Below are positions 21,737-33,103 of a stretch of DNA of 64,000 nt, piece after piece (within the stretch, counting starts at the first letter, position 1; the number at the start of each line of letters is the position of its first letter). The notes below the pieces were generated by a model that saw only the letters and a program-made list of their open reading frames with translations, searched no databases and had not been told where the DNA came from. The translations under genes and the position numbers were made by a program. The DNA comes from Thozetella sp. PMI_491 (taxonomy: Eukaryota > Ascomycota > Sordariomycetes > Chaetosphaeriales > Chaetosphaeriaceae), in NCBI GenBank assembly GCA_021432635.1, contig MU270075.1, forward strand, positions 62,001 to 126,000, written 5' to 3'.

Positions 21737-23806
21737 ATGGGTGTACTCGGAAGGCTTTCCTTTATGGCACGGCTATTAAGCCTGGTGGTCCATATTGCTA
21801 ATCCTCGAGCTTCCGCACAACTGGTCTCCACCGGTATGTCCGTCACCCTGAATGGTGCATCCTACTACATTTCTCCATTCTCGGCCGGCAATGTGCTCAT
21901 TGGCAATCCTACATCTTTCTCAACTCTGCCGGGGGTATACGGCTTCAAGCCTGTAACGGTGGTCCAAGACTCAGTCTCGGTCGATGACCTGTCCACTCTT
22001 CTGACCAACTGGTCGGCGGTTGACGATGTCTTCCAACCAAGCTTTGCGCAAGCCATCCTCTTGGGGGGCGATGATGTCAGCCCTATTGACAAGAAGAGTA
22101 TCTTACCAAATGTTGAGAGCATGATCGAGCCTTTAAACAACTCAGCAGTCCCATCCGGTCCATATTTCCTCGAGATGGCAACAGGATCTGTTTATCCTGT
22201 ATACCGGCTCTACTCCGACTTTTCCGGTGCTTTCAGTCAATCGCTACTCCAAAAGCCCGACGGCACATTCCAGACACTATCAGCTCAGATCCCAGGCCTC
22301 GCTTCGTTAGCCATTGGGGTTCCGTCTCGTTTATACTATAAAAAGACCCCCGAAAAACCGTTAGCTGGTGTGCGGATTGGTATCAAAGATATATTTGCGC
22401 TAGCAGGTGTGAAACGGTCTAACGGAAACCGTGCCTACTATAAGTATGATGCGATGTCGTGGAGCCTTCTTTGAATTGACGCACGAAGTATTTAATAAAC
22501 GACCTCATACTGATCAATGCTGCTAGCTTGTATCCCCCCAGCAACGTAACCGGAACGGCAGTAGCTCGGCTCATTTCGGCTGGAGCCCAAATCGTTGGTC
22601 TCCAGAAGCCATCTCAATTCGCTAATGGAGAATCTGCAACATCAGATTGGGTCGACTTCCACGCACCTTTTAACCCCAGGGCCGACGGATATCAGAGCCC
22701 AGGTTCCTCCTCCTCTGGAGCAGCTGCCTCTATCGCGTCTTACGAGTGGTTGGACATCGCGCTCGGTAGCGATACGGGTGGAAGCATTCGTAGCCCATCT
22801 GCCGTCCAAGGTTTATTCGGCAATCGTCCATCCTACGGATCTGTCCCACTAGATAATGTAACACCACTGTCGCCTGTCCTGGATACTGCAGGATTCATAA
22901 CCAGAGATCCCTATCTGTGGGACGACGCTAGTCAAGTCTTATATGACACATCCTTTACCTCCGCCACTCCATCATATCCAAGAAGGATATACACGATAGG
23001 GTTTCCTTCAAGCTCTTTATCCAGTGCTGCCGCCCCTCTTCTCATTAAGTTTATAGACTCGCTTGCAAGTCTTACCGATGGCGATGTAACGGCTCTGGAT
23101 ATACCTGGACAATGGACGGCCTCCTCACCCGAGGAGGCCAAGGGAATCCCATTGATACAGCTGATGAATATCACATACCCTGTCCTGATCTCCAAGCACC
23201 AGACCGAGCTAGTACAGAAACCTTTTTATGCCGATTACGCCAGTATGTTATTGCACTAGTAAGATGTTGTTTCAGGGAAGACGAACTGACGTTTAATATA
23301 TAGCCGCGTTTGATGGCCGCCGTCCATTTGTTAACCCAGCACCTCTCGCTCGCTGGGCGTTTGCGGACGAGCTTTCGGATTCGATTCTGGATGATGCTAT
23401 CAAGAACAAGACTATCTTTATGGATTGGTTCCAGACTAAAATCTTGCCACGAGCTGCCAACCCAGATCAATGCTCCGATGCGGTTCTAGTTTACATCAGC
23501 AATACTGGTCTTCAAAGCCCCCGGAACCAGTACTCCAGTGGCCCCTCATCGGCGCCCACTGGGTTTCCTACTATTCGGCTTAGTTCCATGAGCGAGTGCC
23601 CTGATTTTGTATTCCCTCTCGGTGAGGTAGCGAGTTTCAGTGCTATTAGCAATCACTCCGAGTTCTTCCCGGTCACGGTTAATCTTATGGCTGCAAAAGG
23701 TTGTGATGGGATACTGTTTAAGTTGGCACAAGATCTGCTTAAAGCTGGGGTGCTAGCTAAACCAATGGTTGGCAGGACCTTGGCTGGCGATGCTATACTA
23801 CCATAG
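21737..23806 (+). CDS. secreted amidase-signature family protein
   Basis: Three exons, 21737-22443, 22527-23242 and 23304-23806, give 641 aa. Both introns carry GTATGA/GTATGT donors and TAG acceptors and restore conserved blocks. A signal peptide (ending near ANPRASAQ) precedes about 180 residues outside the amidase fold. The catalytic triad is visible: Lys217 in RIGIKDIF, the cis-Ser within SSSS at 296-299 ([12 protein letters not shown]), and nucleophile Ser322 in [11 protein letters not shown]. The substrate cannot be told; related fungal proteins include long amidase-like proteins annotated near pigment or secondary-metabolite genes. The Ser-rich GSSSSG replaces the more common GGSSGG but keeps the essential serine. 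The C-terminal exon (DCTHIA-like part absent) ends with a short hydrophilic helix. Confidence 0.85.
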
Positions 23807-24077
23807 AGATTTATTTTACATCTCAGTTTGGCTACTAACTCCAATAAGGTTGTCCAAACTTTGTCCTGGCACAATTGATGTCCCGGATTAAGCTGTGTCC
23901 CAACGTAAACGATCGGAGAACACGATTCCATTTTCCGTAGAGGATTTATAGCTACATAATAGCATGATATTTCCCAATCAAAGAATCCTGCACAGATGTC
24001 CGGCTTCATAGGAGTCGACTTTAGGAAACTCCAACTGAGCCACCACTGTCCACCCCAGAGGATGTTCCTCAATCACG

Positions 24078-24692
24078 TCATGACGTGATAGTGGTCTGGA
24101 CCGTCACGTCCTCACAATACCGGGATCCAATGGCAGTTCCGGTATACGTAACGTATTGAAGAAACGACCACGGACCGTACTGGCTGTCGAAGTCGGCCAC
24201 GCACAGCCGCCAGCCGCTGAGGATGCCGTCTGGCTGAGCATGTACTAGATTATAGGTAGTGCCGTCATCACCAGACGGAGCCAGCTGCCAATTATCGTCA
24301 AGAAATGTAGGATCCGCGGTAATATTGCCCATGCCGGTTGTGTAAATTTGTGTGGTTCCGAGATCCGATTCCAAGTTAACATAGAGCGTGTATGTATTGT
24401 CGTATGGTTCACCATGAGGGCCGACACCTTGGGCATAGAGAACACCAGATTCGAGGTTGCCGACCAACGTAGGTGAGTTAGAATCTACTCCGACGTAGAA
24501 GTCGAAGAAGGCAGGAAGTCCGATTAGCGGGTTGTATTGGTTCAGCCGCACTGCGAGATCAAACGGGCCGCCGATCGTTGCTTGGCTGGCTAGGAGAACG
24601 TTGAAAACTAGTCCCTCCGCTGATCTCACAGGAGAGGCAGCAAGGACTCTGCTAGCTAAGACTAGCGCATTGATTATGCCTTTTCCCACCAT
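24078..24692 (-). CDS. small secreted protein, unknown fungal family
   Basis: A single exon of 204 codons with ATG at 24692. The N-terminus (MVGKGIINALVLASRVLAASP) is a signal peptide. The mature protein is beta-rich in look, with FNVLLASQATIGGPFD near its start, YTLYVNLES in the middle and paired cysteines (RLCVADFD and RYCEDV) near the end. It resembles a broad group of secreted fungal proteins with one beta-sandwich-like domain and no known function. Its stop is 272 bp from the stop of the amidase gene, so the two are convergent. Confidence 0.65.
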   Translation of the reverse strand: MVGKGIINALVLASRVLAASPVRSAEGLVFNVLLASQATIGGPFDLAVRLNQYNPLIGLPAFFDFYVGVDSNSPTLVGNLESGVLYAQGVGPHGEPYDNTYTLYVNLESDLGTTQIYTTGMGNITADPTFLDDNWQLAPSGDDGTTYNLVHAQPDGILSGWRLCVADFDSQYGPWSFLQYVTYTGTAIGSRYCEDVTVQTTITS

Positions 24693-25543
24693 GGCTGGAA
24701 AAGTTCAACGAGGAAAATAAGTCCGTGACGATTGGGAGGGTAGTAGGGGAGCGAGAGGTTCTGATATGCACTCCTACTCTTCGGCCACTGCCCGTTTCTT
24801 CATCCAGAGCCGCCATTACGAGCTATCTAAGGTCGAGCTAATCGAGTTTATAACGTCATAATTGTTTGATGTGCAGGTAGCATTAGGTTGCTAGGTTTAG
24901 ATGGGCGACCTCGTATTCAGGTGCTGTTTATGCGGGTGGATGCTACCCTGCGGAGGACTATTTAGGTTTTGGCTGCAGCTTGGTGCCATTTTGACATGTC
25001 TCATCAGGCCCCATGTTTAGATAATCTTCGCTCAACACGGTAATATTTGCTGTTTGGGAATCGGGATAACCGGCGGGGTACAATCCCGTAAGCGCACTAC
25101 TTTAAGTTTACGCCTGTATCAGACTAGGGAAAGATACAGGATCGCACCTTGGGCAGGTCTCAGAAGCACGGTGGTAACCGGGCGTAGATAACCCCGTTTA
25201 CCTCGTCCAGGGCTTTTCGCGTAGATAGCCATTTCTATACTAACGGGATAACCTAAAGTATGTTAGTTTAGCGTAGGAGGCAATACGATAGGCCCATTTC
25301 CTACATACCCATGTTACAATAGCTCGTATTAAGGAACCTGGTGATGCCGGATTGTGCCGTGACCCTCCAACTAACTAAGCACTTATCTATGTGCCTTCTA
25401 AATCCGGTCAATACTCAATATTGGCTCACAAATCCATTATCTCAACAATGCGTTGCTGTACTTCAATCTTTGCCGTCGCTGTCTCTCTTTCAGTACTCTC
25501 ACCCTCATCCCAGTCCTAGTCTGCTGGAATTACCGAGAGCACC
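24693..25543. other. divergent intergenic region, no gene seen
   Basis: It carries the promoters of the minus-strand secreted protein and the plus-strand S53 peptidase. I see no coding signal. Confidence 0.4.
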
Positions 25544-28164
25544 ATGCTTTTACGCTTGCTCGTAGTCGCCCTCGGCCTTGGGCTGGCCCCTGAGGTACTT
25601 GCGAGTCCCCTCTTGCCCTCTGATGCCCCAAGGAGACGCGAGATTCCCAACACGCATATAAGCCATGAGCGGCATACCCCTCGCATGACTCAGCAGTGGG
25701 AAAAAAGAAATAGGCTGCCCGCCAAAACTGTGCTGCCCATGCGCATTGGCCTTAAGCAATCGAACCTGGATCTGGGGCACAACCGGCTTATGGAGATGTG
25801 AGCATTGCCCTTTGTATACGAGAATTAGTGGATAATGGGGCTGATGTCAGTGTGTAGCTCGACCCCAGGATCTGCCAATTTTGGAAAGTATATGAGTTCT
25901 ACGGAAGTCATTGAGTTCTTCGCTCCGGCCCAATCGACCGTCAATGCTGTATTGGATTGGCTCGTCGACTCTGGCATTTCCCGAACCCGCATAACCCAAT
26001 CGACCAACAAGCAGGCAAGTACTGACCTGGGTGGTTAAATATACTTATCCGAACCTGCCTTATAGCTGCTTGTATTGATTGCCTGTCCTGACATTCCTAT
26101 TAGTGGATCCAATTCAACGCGGCCGTGGAAGAGGTCGAGGATCTCCTCATTACTGACTTTTATCTCTGGGAGCACAGTTCTGGAGATCATACAGATATCG
26201 CTTGCGAGGAATACCATGTCCCCTCTCATATCCAGGAGCACATTGATTATGTGACACCAGGCATCCGAATGCGGCACCCTAGTTCACAAAAGCGCGACCT
26301 CAAGACCAAGAACGTAATCCACTGGCCGGCAACGGGTCCTAGTGCCAGCAATGCCATCAATAAGATGAGCATTATCGGCAATGGAAGCTACCCCGGAGTC
26401 AATTCCACGAGCTGCAGCACCTACATCACGGCGGACTGCATCCGAGGTACGTAGTCAGTTGATGCCCTAAGTCCTAGCCCTCACTAACTTAGAACGCGTA
26501 AAGTTCAGTATGGTGTGCCGAACGGCACTACGGCGGCGGCCGGGAATCAACTCGGAATTTTCGAGAGCCTGAATGACCACTATAGTAGAGCTGATCTTGA
26601 TACATATCTACCGACGGTGTACCCGTAAGAACGCTCAGATTTTGCTTCTCTCGCCTTTTTCACCATTGCGCTTTGCATAGCTAACGTAATTAGATACCTA
26701 AACATTCCAGCGGGAACATACCCGGAGAACCGGCTGATTGACGGTGCCATTGGCTCTTATGAAGAGCTCGTAGCTACGGTGGGCGACAACTTTGGTGGTA
26801 TTGGTGGGGAGTCAACACTAGACTTCCAGGCCGCCATGCCGCTGATCTGGCCTCAGAAGCCTGTTTTGTTCCAGACAGACGATGAGCTCTACGAAATCGA
26901 GGGGACGAACGGTTGGATGAACAGTAAGCCGTAGTATCGATCATTGTCTTCCCTGTCCCAGCTAACTTTGCCAAGCTTTCCTCGACGCTATTGATGGTAG
27001 CTATTGCAGCTACAGTGCTTTTGGCGAGACGGGTGACTGTACTGACGAAGTATGCGCGGATCCCGTATACCCTGATCGACAATTCCCTTCGCCGGTAGGA
27101 TACCAGGGTGACCTCCAGTGCGGTGTTTTTGCCCCGACCAAGGTTATCTCCATCTCTTACGGTGCCATCGAGGATTTGCTCCCCAACAACTACCAGTACC
27201 GCCAGTGCAACGAGTATATGAAGCTCGGTTTGCAGGGCGTAACGGTTGTTCTGTCGTCTGGCGATTCCGGCGTCGGGACTCCGATCGGATGTATCGGTGG
27301 GCCGGCTGCCCCCGACGTAGGAACTATTTTTGCGCCATCCTTCCCCCAGACCTGCCCCTACATCCTCGCCGTCGGAAGCACAGAGCTTCGGCGCCCGGAT
27401 CCCACGGCTCCGCCCGTCGAGTGGGAGATCCTCGAAGAGGTCGCATCGACCCAGTTCCCCAGCGGTGGCGGCTTCAGTAACATCTGGGGCGTGGCCGACT
27501 ACCAGCGGGATTCGGTCCAGGCGTACTACGATCAGGTAGAAGCTACGCTGCCCTTCGGCTCCTACCACCAGATTATTGTTAACGGCAGCTTTGATAACGT
27601 CACACGGGCTGACCAGGCCTACCATCACGGCGGCCGGGGCTTCCCAGATGTAGCGGCGGTTGGCGAAAATCAGATCATTCTGTGGGCCGGGCAGTGGTGG
27701 ACCATCGGTGGCACCAGCCTAAGCGCGCCGCTCTGGGGCTCTATGTTGACGCTGATTAATGAGAAACGCATTGCCGCGGGCAAAGGAACACTTGGGTTCA
27801 TCAATCCAACTCTAGTAAGTACTGCCTAGTTTGCCCACTGAGAATTCGAGTGCTCTTAAGACTATTCGAAGGTTCAGTGGAGAAGCGGAGTCCCCCTGGC
27901 TGAGTGATTCTAACCTGTTGCCTTGCGTTAGTACGCACACCCAGAAGCTTTCAACGACATTACTGTTGGTGAGAATCTTGGCTGCAGCTCTCCCGATGGG
28001 ACGAGTGCCTGGGGCTTCCCTGCTGCTAAAGGCTGGGATCCCGTATCGGGTCTGGGGTACGACAAGATCAATGCTTCCTGATTACAGGGTACTGGTCGAG
28101 CTGACTGACATGCTTTAGGTCTCCAAACTTCCCGGTCCTAGAAAAAGTTTTGACCAGTCTGTAA
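25544..28164 (+). CDS. sedolisin / tripeptidyl-peptidase (S53) protease precursor
   Basis: Eight exons: 25544-25797, 25858-26014, 26104-26446, 26504-26624, 26694-26923, 26976-27814, 27932-28056 and 28119-28164. They sum to 704 codons plus stop. A signal peptide (LLVVALGLGLAPEVLASP) is followed by a pro-domain with GLKQSNLDLGHNRLMEI and SANFGKYMS. Catalytic residues: Glu331 and Asp335 in GGESTLDFQ, oxyanion Asp465 in SSGDSG, nucleophile Ser616 in GGTSLSAPLWG. The calcium-site region (FNDITVG ... WDPVSGLG) is present. The zymogen should be secreted and active at acid pH. One intron has a GC donor (GCAAGT at 26015). Two acceptors are AAG (26975 and, less surely, 26503). The last intron hides a false stop and restores SPNFPVLEKVLTSL at the C-terminus. 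Confidence 0.88.
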
Positions 28165-28491
28165 CTTGATAATGCCAGAGTGCCATAGGTGCTACACTGC
28201 TTTTGAGTAGCCCGGAGATTGGGGAGCGGATGTCTCAGTGAATAAAATTGTGTCTTCAAAAAGCTCGGCAAACTTTAGCATTAGCCACACGCCGCTGTTA
28301 GGTCCGCATCGGCTCTTGTCACTGAATTTCGAGACTCTCAATGCTCGAGCCACCAGATTCGACAAATTTGGCAGCCTTCCCTTTCATAAGACCTTCGACG
28401 AAGCACGTTCCGATGTGAGCATAATGGATTTCAACTTTCTCAACACTGAAGACATATGGGATCCCCTTAGAACGCACACAACGTCTTCTTT
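28165..28491. other. intergenic stretch, no gene seen
   Basis: A plus frame at 28,238-28,495 (85 codons) has no recognisable feature and is treated as chance. Confidence 0.35.
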
Positions 28492-28932
28492 CTAGGTTGC
28501 GATAGGAAATCGACCTAGATAACCATCGTGGGTTACTGCAAACTGATTTTTAAACTTGGCCAGAGGATGGACGAGACGGAACCATCTCAGATCCAATTCT
28601 AGACTTGGATGCAAATCAAGAGCAAGCTGGAATAACGCTTGGCTATTGTCCTTTGCCGTAAGATTTTCTAGCTCTTGGAGATCGGTTTTCATAGCAATGC
28701 TCTCATGTCCTTCGGCAACGATATCGTCCGTGCTTCCGGTGATGGCTCCACTCCCGACTGGTTGTAGCCGGCGAACCCAGCAGCCAACTAAGGCGTGAAA
28801 CTGGCCGAGCTCTGATAGCTGGAGTCTGTTGAATAAATCCATGTAGGACTGAGTCATTCCACCGCTCACGTTGCCAGATTGGTATTCTCGAAAACGAATC
28901 AAAAGGCCAAGCAGTGCGGATGCCTCGTCCAT
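28492..28932 (-). CDS. hypothetical protein, possibly the 3' exon of a longer gene
   Basis: An open frame of 146 codons starts with ATG at 28932, and the frame continues upstream (DPKPDMDEASALLGLL). It is helix-prone and amphipathic, with no Cys pattern or membrane segment. Coding-like pieces further up on the same strand (29,270-29,476 and 29,736-30,044) may belong to the same gene, but I cannot connect them with splice sites. The family is not recognised. Confidence 0.35.
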   Translation of the reverse strand: MDEASALLGLLIRFREYQSGNVSGGMTQSYMDLFNRLQLSELGQFHALVGCWVRRLQPVGSGAITGSTDDIVAEGHESIAMKTDLQELENLTAKDNSQALFQLALDLHPSLELDLRWFRLVHPLAKFKNQFAVTHDGYLGRFPIAT

Positions 28933-30855
28933 GTCTGGCTTAGGATCCCGATCAAGGATCTCTGGCTACTGCACTATGGTTGCAGCAAGGACTGAGTGGC
29001 ATCCAGTGACGTATTTGCTACACCCTGTGACGAAGATAAGCGTGGAGATCAAAAGTCACGGTTGGCGTTGAAAAGTATGTCCCTGCCAGGCTAGGATGGA
29101 AGGATCAATGGCGGCATAACAGAATCTATGGTGGTTAGTCTCACTTCCGGAACGACTAGGCTGCTTCCTTGTACAAGAGCAACATCTGGAGTACTTGAGA
29201 AGAGCTCGAAATCCGCCCAGGGACCCCGTTGGGTGTGGAATAGAACTCGACTCCTGCTGTTTTCTTCATCTATTTGCGCTTCTCCTGGAAAGTTCGGGCC
29301 CTAAGATGGCATATCTGGGAAGTTTTACCACTGGTGCCATATTCCAGAATTATTACGAAGGTCGAGTTCCAAGGTCCCCGATCCGGCGTATTCTTTGTTT
29401 CGTCGAAAGAGATCCAAATATTCGAGGAAATGTTCGGTACAGATTTATCCAACTGACGTCTTTTTCGAGTAGTCAATTACAAGATCCAGGTTAAATAGCC
29501 CACTTGAACTGTAAAAATAGTACTTAGGGTTGGTTGCGAGATAACTAGAAATCAAGGTCGAGAGTTGCCATAAGACAAGACCGTTGTTGCCGTCTGGTGA
29601 AGACGGCCTCAGGGTTTTATTTTTGCTTTTTTTTGGAATGCTCGCCTGAAAGTTTCCACCACACTAGCCTTGCTGAAATAGGCATTGCTGAGGCCGGTGA
29701 CCAGCTCCCACAGCCGTTTACTCATAGATGAAGGCTTAGCGTCTTGGGGCAGTCCATGGAATAGGCCAAGCCAAGCATAGACAACTTGCAACGACTAAAG
29801 GGCAAAAGCTTTCGTGCCACATAAGAAAAGAGGTTCCTGGGCAAGGACCATTCTCTTGTATAATCCAATACAATAGAGCTTGGAAGCTGAGTACGACTGT
29901 CCACGTCGCATTGCAGTATGGGACGGACTTGTCAGGTTCAGACAGAGATGCATATTTCTGTATCCATCGCAGGTCCGACTCTGGGTTAAAAGTATCGATG
30001 TCTCCCTCGGCCGCTGCGTGCTGTATTTCGAGCTCTTCTATCACGATCTAGATAAACTCAAGCGCAAGACACAGTTTCTCGTGAAGAGGTGCCAACCAGC
30101 AGAAGACTAGTTCAGTCGACTTGTAGATGTCTTTCATAAGCGGCACTTAACAGGTGTATGCTTTCCTGATTGATTCATGTCGTATCCACCCATAATTTAC
30201 ACTCTGCCATGGGTTTCTCTGGATGTTTCTCGTGCCAATGATGCGGTACGTGTCTCATGGCGCAGGCGAGGTCAGTGGTCACAGCAACGGTGACCGCATC
30301 TACGATGATAGGTTCAGTGTGATGAGGCCTCTCCAAACGAAGGACAAGGCATCAAAGGTAAGACTCTCGGCCAAAGATGTTACGCGAAGACGGCAGACGA
30401 TCTCCGGGGTCGTCGATAGAACTTCCAACAGTCGAATCTGCCGCCTTTATAGGCGCTTTACATCATAGATGGAAGACATACAGGTGACTAGAACTACGTG
30501 AGGACAAATGTGTTAAGGGTGACTCCGGTAGGCAGCCGTCGCCATGATAAAGAAGAAGAAGCTAGAGTTCAACTCCTCCTCACTTTCAGGCCAATCGTAT
30601 GGTGCGTAGCTTTGGTGAAAACATGTGACGTTTGATAGTCTGACGTAAATCGTAAATCATAAATCCTGAATCATAAATACGTTAGGTACCTAACCCAACT
30701 ATTTCAGCTCCCTACTCTTGGCTCAAGTTCAGCCTTGGCGTCCATGTGGCGATGCTGCACCCCCCCTGTGTAAACCCTCCTCGCCAATTGAATCCAGGCA
30801 GAATGGTATCCTCTAATTGTTCGTGGCCTGCCACGATCAAAAGGGAACCCTTGAG
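28933..30855. other. gene-poor stretch
   Basis: It contains the minus-strand coding-like pieces mentioned for the neighbouring hypothetical gene and a short (C)GTAAAT-type simple repeat at about 30,643-30,685. No complete gene is supported. Confidence 0.35.
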
Positions 30856-31155
30856 TCAAGCCGTGCCTTTAACGATGCTGCTAACCGTGCCAGCTAGTGC
30901 AGGTGAATGGCTAGTCAACACGAGCCCGACGTTGTTCAAGAGCCGGATCGAGGGAGAGCGGATGGGAGACGGTGAGACATACCAAATGCAGTAGTGTCGC
31001 CTGGGGCAGAGCGGACAGGTCGAAGGTCGGTTCTCGTACACGGCCCGGCGGTAGGAGCAGTAGAGCGGGTCCAGGACACGGCCATTGATTGCGCACCTGC
31101 GGGTTTTGGTAATGACATGCCCACAAGCATACGTCACTTCCTTGGAGCGGCACAT
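30856..31155 (-). CDS. small Cys/His-rich protein
   Basis: An open frame of 99 codons begins ATG TGC at 31155. The protein starts MCRSKEVTYACGHVITKTRR and continues with CAINGRV, YCSYRRA and CPLCPRRHYC. Many fungal genomes carry short proteins of this kind, beginning MC...Y.CGH with later C..C pairs, probably metal-binding; none has a proven role that I know of. A GTATGT sequence after HYCIW, near 30,984, may be a 5' splice site, so the last 27 residues here may be intronic. Confidence 0.45.
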   Translation of the reverse strand: MCRSKEVTYACGHVITKTRRCAINGRVLDPLYCSYRRAVYENRPSTCPLCPRRHYCIWYVSPSPIRSPSIRLLNNVGLVLTSHSPALAGTVSSIVKGTA

Positions 31156-31685
31156 GGTGGTGAAAACCGTGAGCTTTTATTGTGCAGAGCGGTACTGCTT
31201 GATATAAGATGCGGGCAGAGACTTAGCTGGGGTGCTGTGAGGGCGAGAGATTACTTGTGCCTGCTCGAGAGATATCCCTCGAGCAGGACGTGGATGCCTT
31301 CCTTTATAGCCAGATTTCGGCAGCTTCTTGAATACGTAGAAAATCTGCCCCTGGGTTAGTTCGTAGGTATGCCATACCACGCAGTAGAAGCAATGAGGTA
31401 ACACTTCTGGGAGGCCGTCTCCAAGTCGTGAGGAGCTAATGCGATGGCACTAAGGAAGGCAGGTTTGTTACCGCCCGGTCGGTACCGGCTAGAGCAAAAG
31501 AGGTAAGAAGCCTGAAGGTACGGTAGCAATTGCGTAAGACAAATAGGTAGTTTACCCACCTAAGATACGGTACCTAAACGCAGTGCCAGGGGTAAGGATG
31601 GGGTTGACAAATTCGCCGATCAACGGGTGGTCGATGACCATAGCGCCCCAAACACACCTGCATAGAGCGGCTGGGCTACCTAGGT

Positions 31686-31719
31686 AGTGCAGCCACACAA
31701 CGTGTGGCTATACAGCACT
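31686..31719. repeat. hairpin-forming inverted repeat
   Basis: An inner 8-bp perfect inverted repeat (AGCCACAC / GTGTGGCT) with a 3-nt loop is flanked by an outer AGTGC / GCACT pair with a 5-nt bulge on one side. Confidence 0.7.
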
Positions 31720-32089
31720 ACACCCTAAGCTAGGTAGACGATGGTGGGCTTGATTGAGCAACAGAAGGTCCGTGGCGCGAACACGGGTTTGGCAGGGGAA
31801 GAAGTAGTTAGTGATTCAAGTCAAATGACGCAAAATTGTAGTCACGCCACACCCTCCGGATAAGGCTTGAACGTCTAGAGACACTATTACGGCCCTAGAA
31901 AGTGTTTTAGCGCGCGCTAGAAGTTCATAGCGTAACACATCCGTGCATGGAAGTCCGCCAGAACTGGGTTAGAACTTTAGAACATGAATCCTTCTCGGCC
32001 GCGTTAAGCGTAGTCAGGTGACGGGTCCCTGTCTCAAGGCGGCGAGCAAAGACTTTTGGTAAGGTTCTCCGTACCCCCCCTATTTTCCA

Positions 32090-32365
32090 CAGGCTCTACC
32101 CCCTACGGTATCTACCCGCCGGAGTGGCACGGGCTGGTTCTCTACGAGCTCTACTGCAACGCGTTGCGGATTAGGGGCCAGGTATACCCTTACTCCTCGA
32201 TTTTTCCCGGCTACTTTGGAGCTAGGGAAGTCTATAAACTCTGCCCCCCTTCTTTTCGATGAGCTCAACCCCCTACAGTACCTACTTTTCCAGGTAGCAC
32301 AGACCGCTTTCCCATAAACTCTACTCGGGCTCTTTATGTAGCGGATTAGGGACTAGGTAAGTATA
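32090..32365 (+). repeat. diverged direct duplication, period about 171 bp
   Basis: CTCTACCCCCTACGGTATCT near 32,093 recurs as CTCAACCCCCTACAGTACCT near 32,264. GCGGATTAGGGGCCAGGTA near 32,164 recurs as GCGGATTAGGGACTAGGTA near 32,340. The second copy shows changes of the G-to-A and C-to-T kind, as repeat-induced point mutation would leave. Confidence 0.6.
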
Positions 32366-33103
32366 ATTATAATATTTAACTGTAAGTGTATATATACGAT
32401 ACGAAATAGCGCTTTATATTGCCATGTTGGAGCTGGAGCTTGTGGATGTGGAATTTATAACACGATCGTGGACTGATATAAAATCTAATATTTGGCCGGC
32501 ATGTCTATACCTTGGCTATTAGAATTCCTACAGGGACCTTAGCCATGGTTACGATATTGTTCTTGTTTTGTAGCTTCTTTTGGCGTCACATCCTATTCGT
32601 GTCGTTTATCTGTCGAGCTCTTTTCCTGCCTCTTGCCGACAGTCTAATTCGTATCATTTGGCACCTCGAAGTACTGAGCGACAGCACTGCGATATCCAGC
32701 ATAAGCTTGCCCTCGAGGTCCGATTGAGTATAAACGAATTTCGCTTCTATATACATCATGGCTTAACTGGATCGGCAAATAATACCTAGCTGTACATGCC
32801 AGGGTCCTGTGCCACTACACGGAAGTTGCCTTCATTGACATGGAGTTTATAACGATTTGGGGCGTGCCACGACTAGCACAGGCGCCGTAGAGAAACGGGT
32901 TCGAGATAGCGCCAACACGCTCCACCGCAAGGTCGAGGAAGTAGAAACGCTTTGGTCATGTCGCAGCCTAGAAAGTATGAACTCTAATCTGCGACGCCAG
33001 TGCATGCGGGCTAGTGCTGTTTGAAAATCTCTGTGTATTTCTTCTCTCTACTGGCAGGTAACGCCTGCTCCTTAATATAGATCCCTAGTGTGGCTTAGCT
33101 GCA

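Larger units (their letters stand above)
31156..33103. other. gene-poor stretch with diverged repeats
   Basis: It holds the hairpin at 31,686-31,719 and a diverged tandem duplication at 32,090-32,365. The stretch after 32,340 is AT-rich. It looks like old, mutated repetitive DNA; no gene is supported. Confidence 0.45.

Noticed and set aside
28057-28118. Stop codon near 28,078 as the end of the S53 peptidase
   Set aside because: A GTACGA...CTGAC...TTTAG intron removes it and restores the expected C-terminal SPNFPVLEKV block and divisible length.
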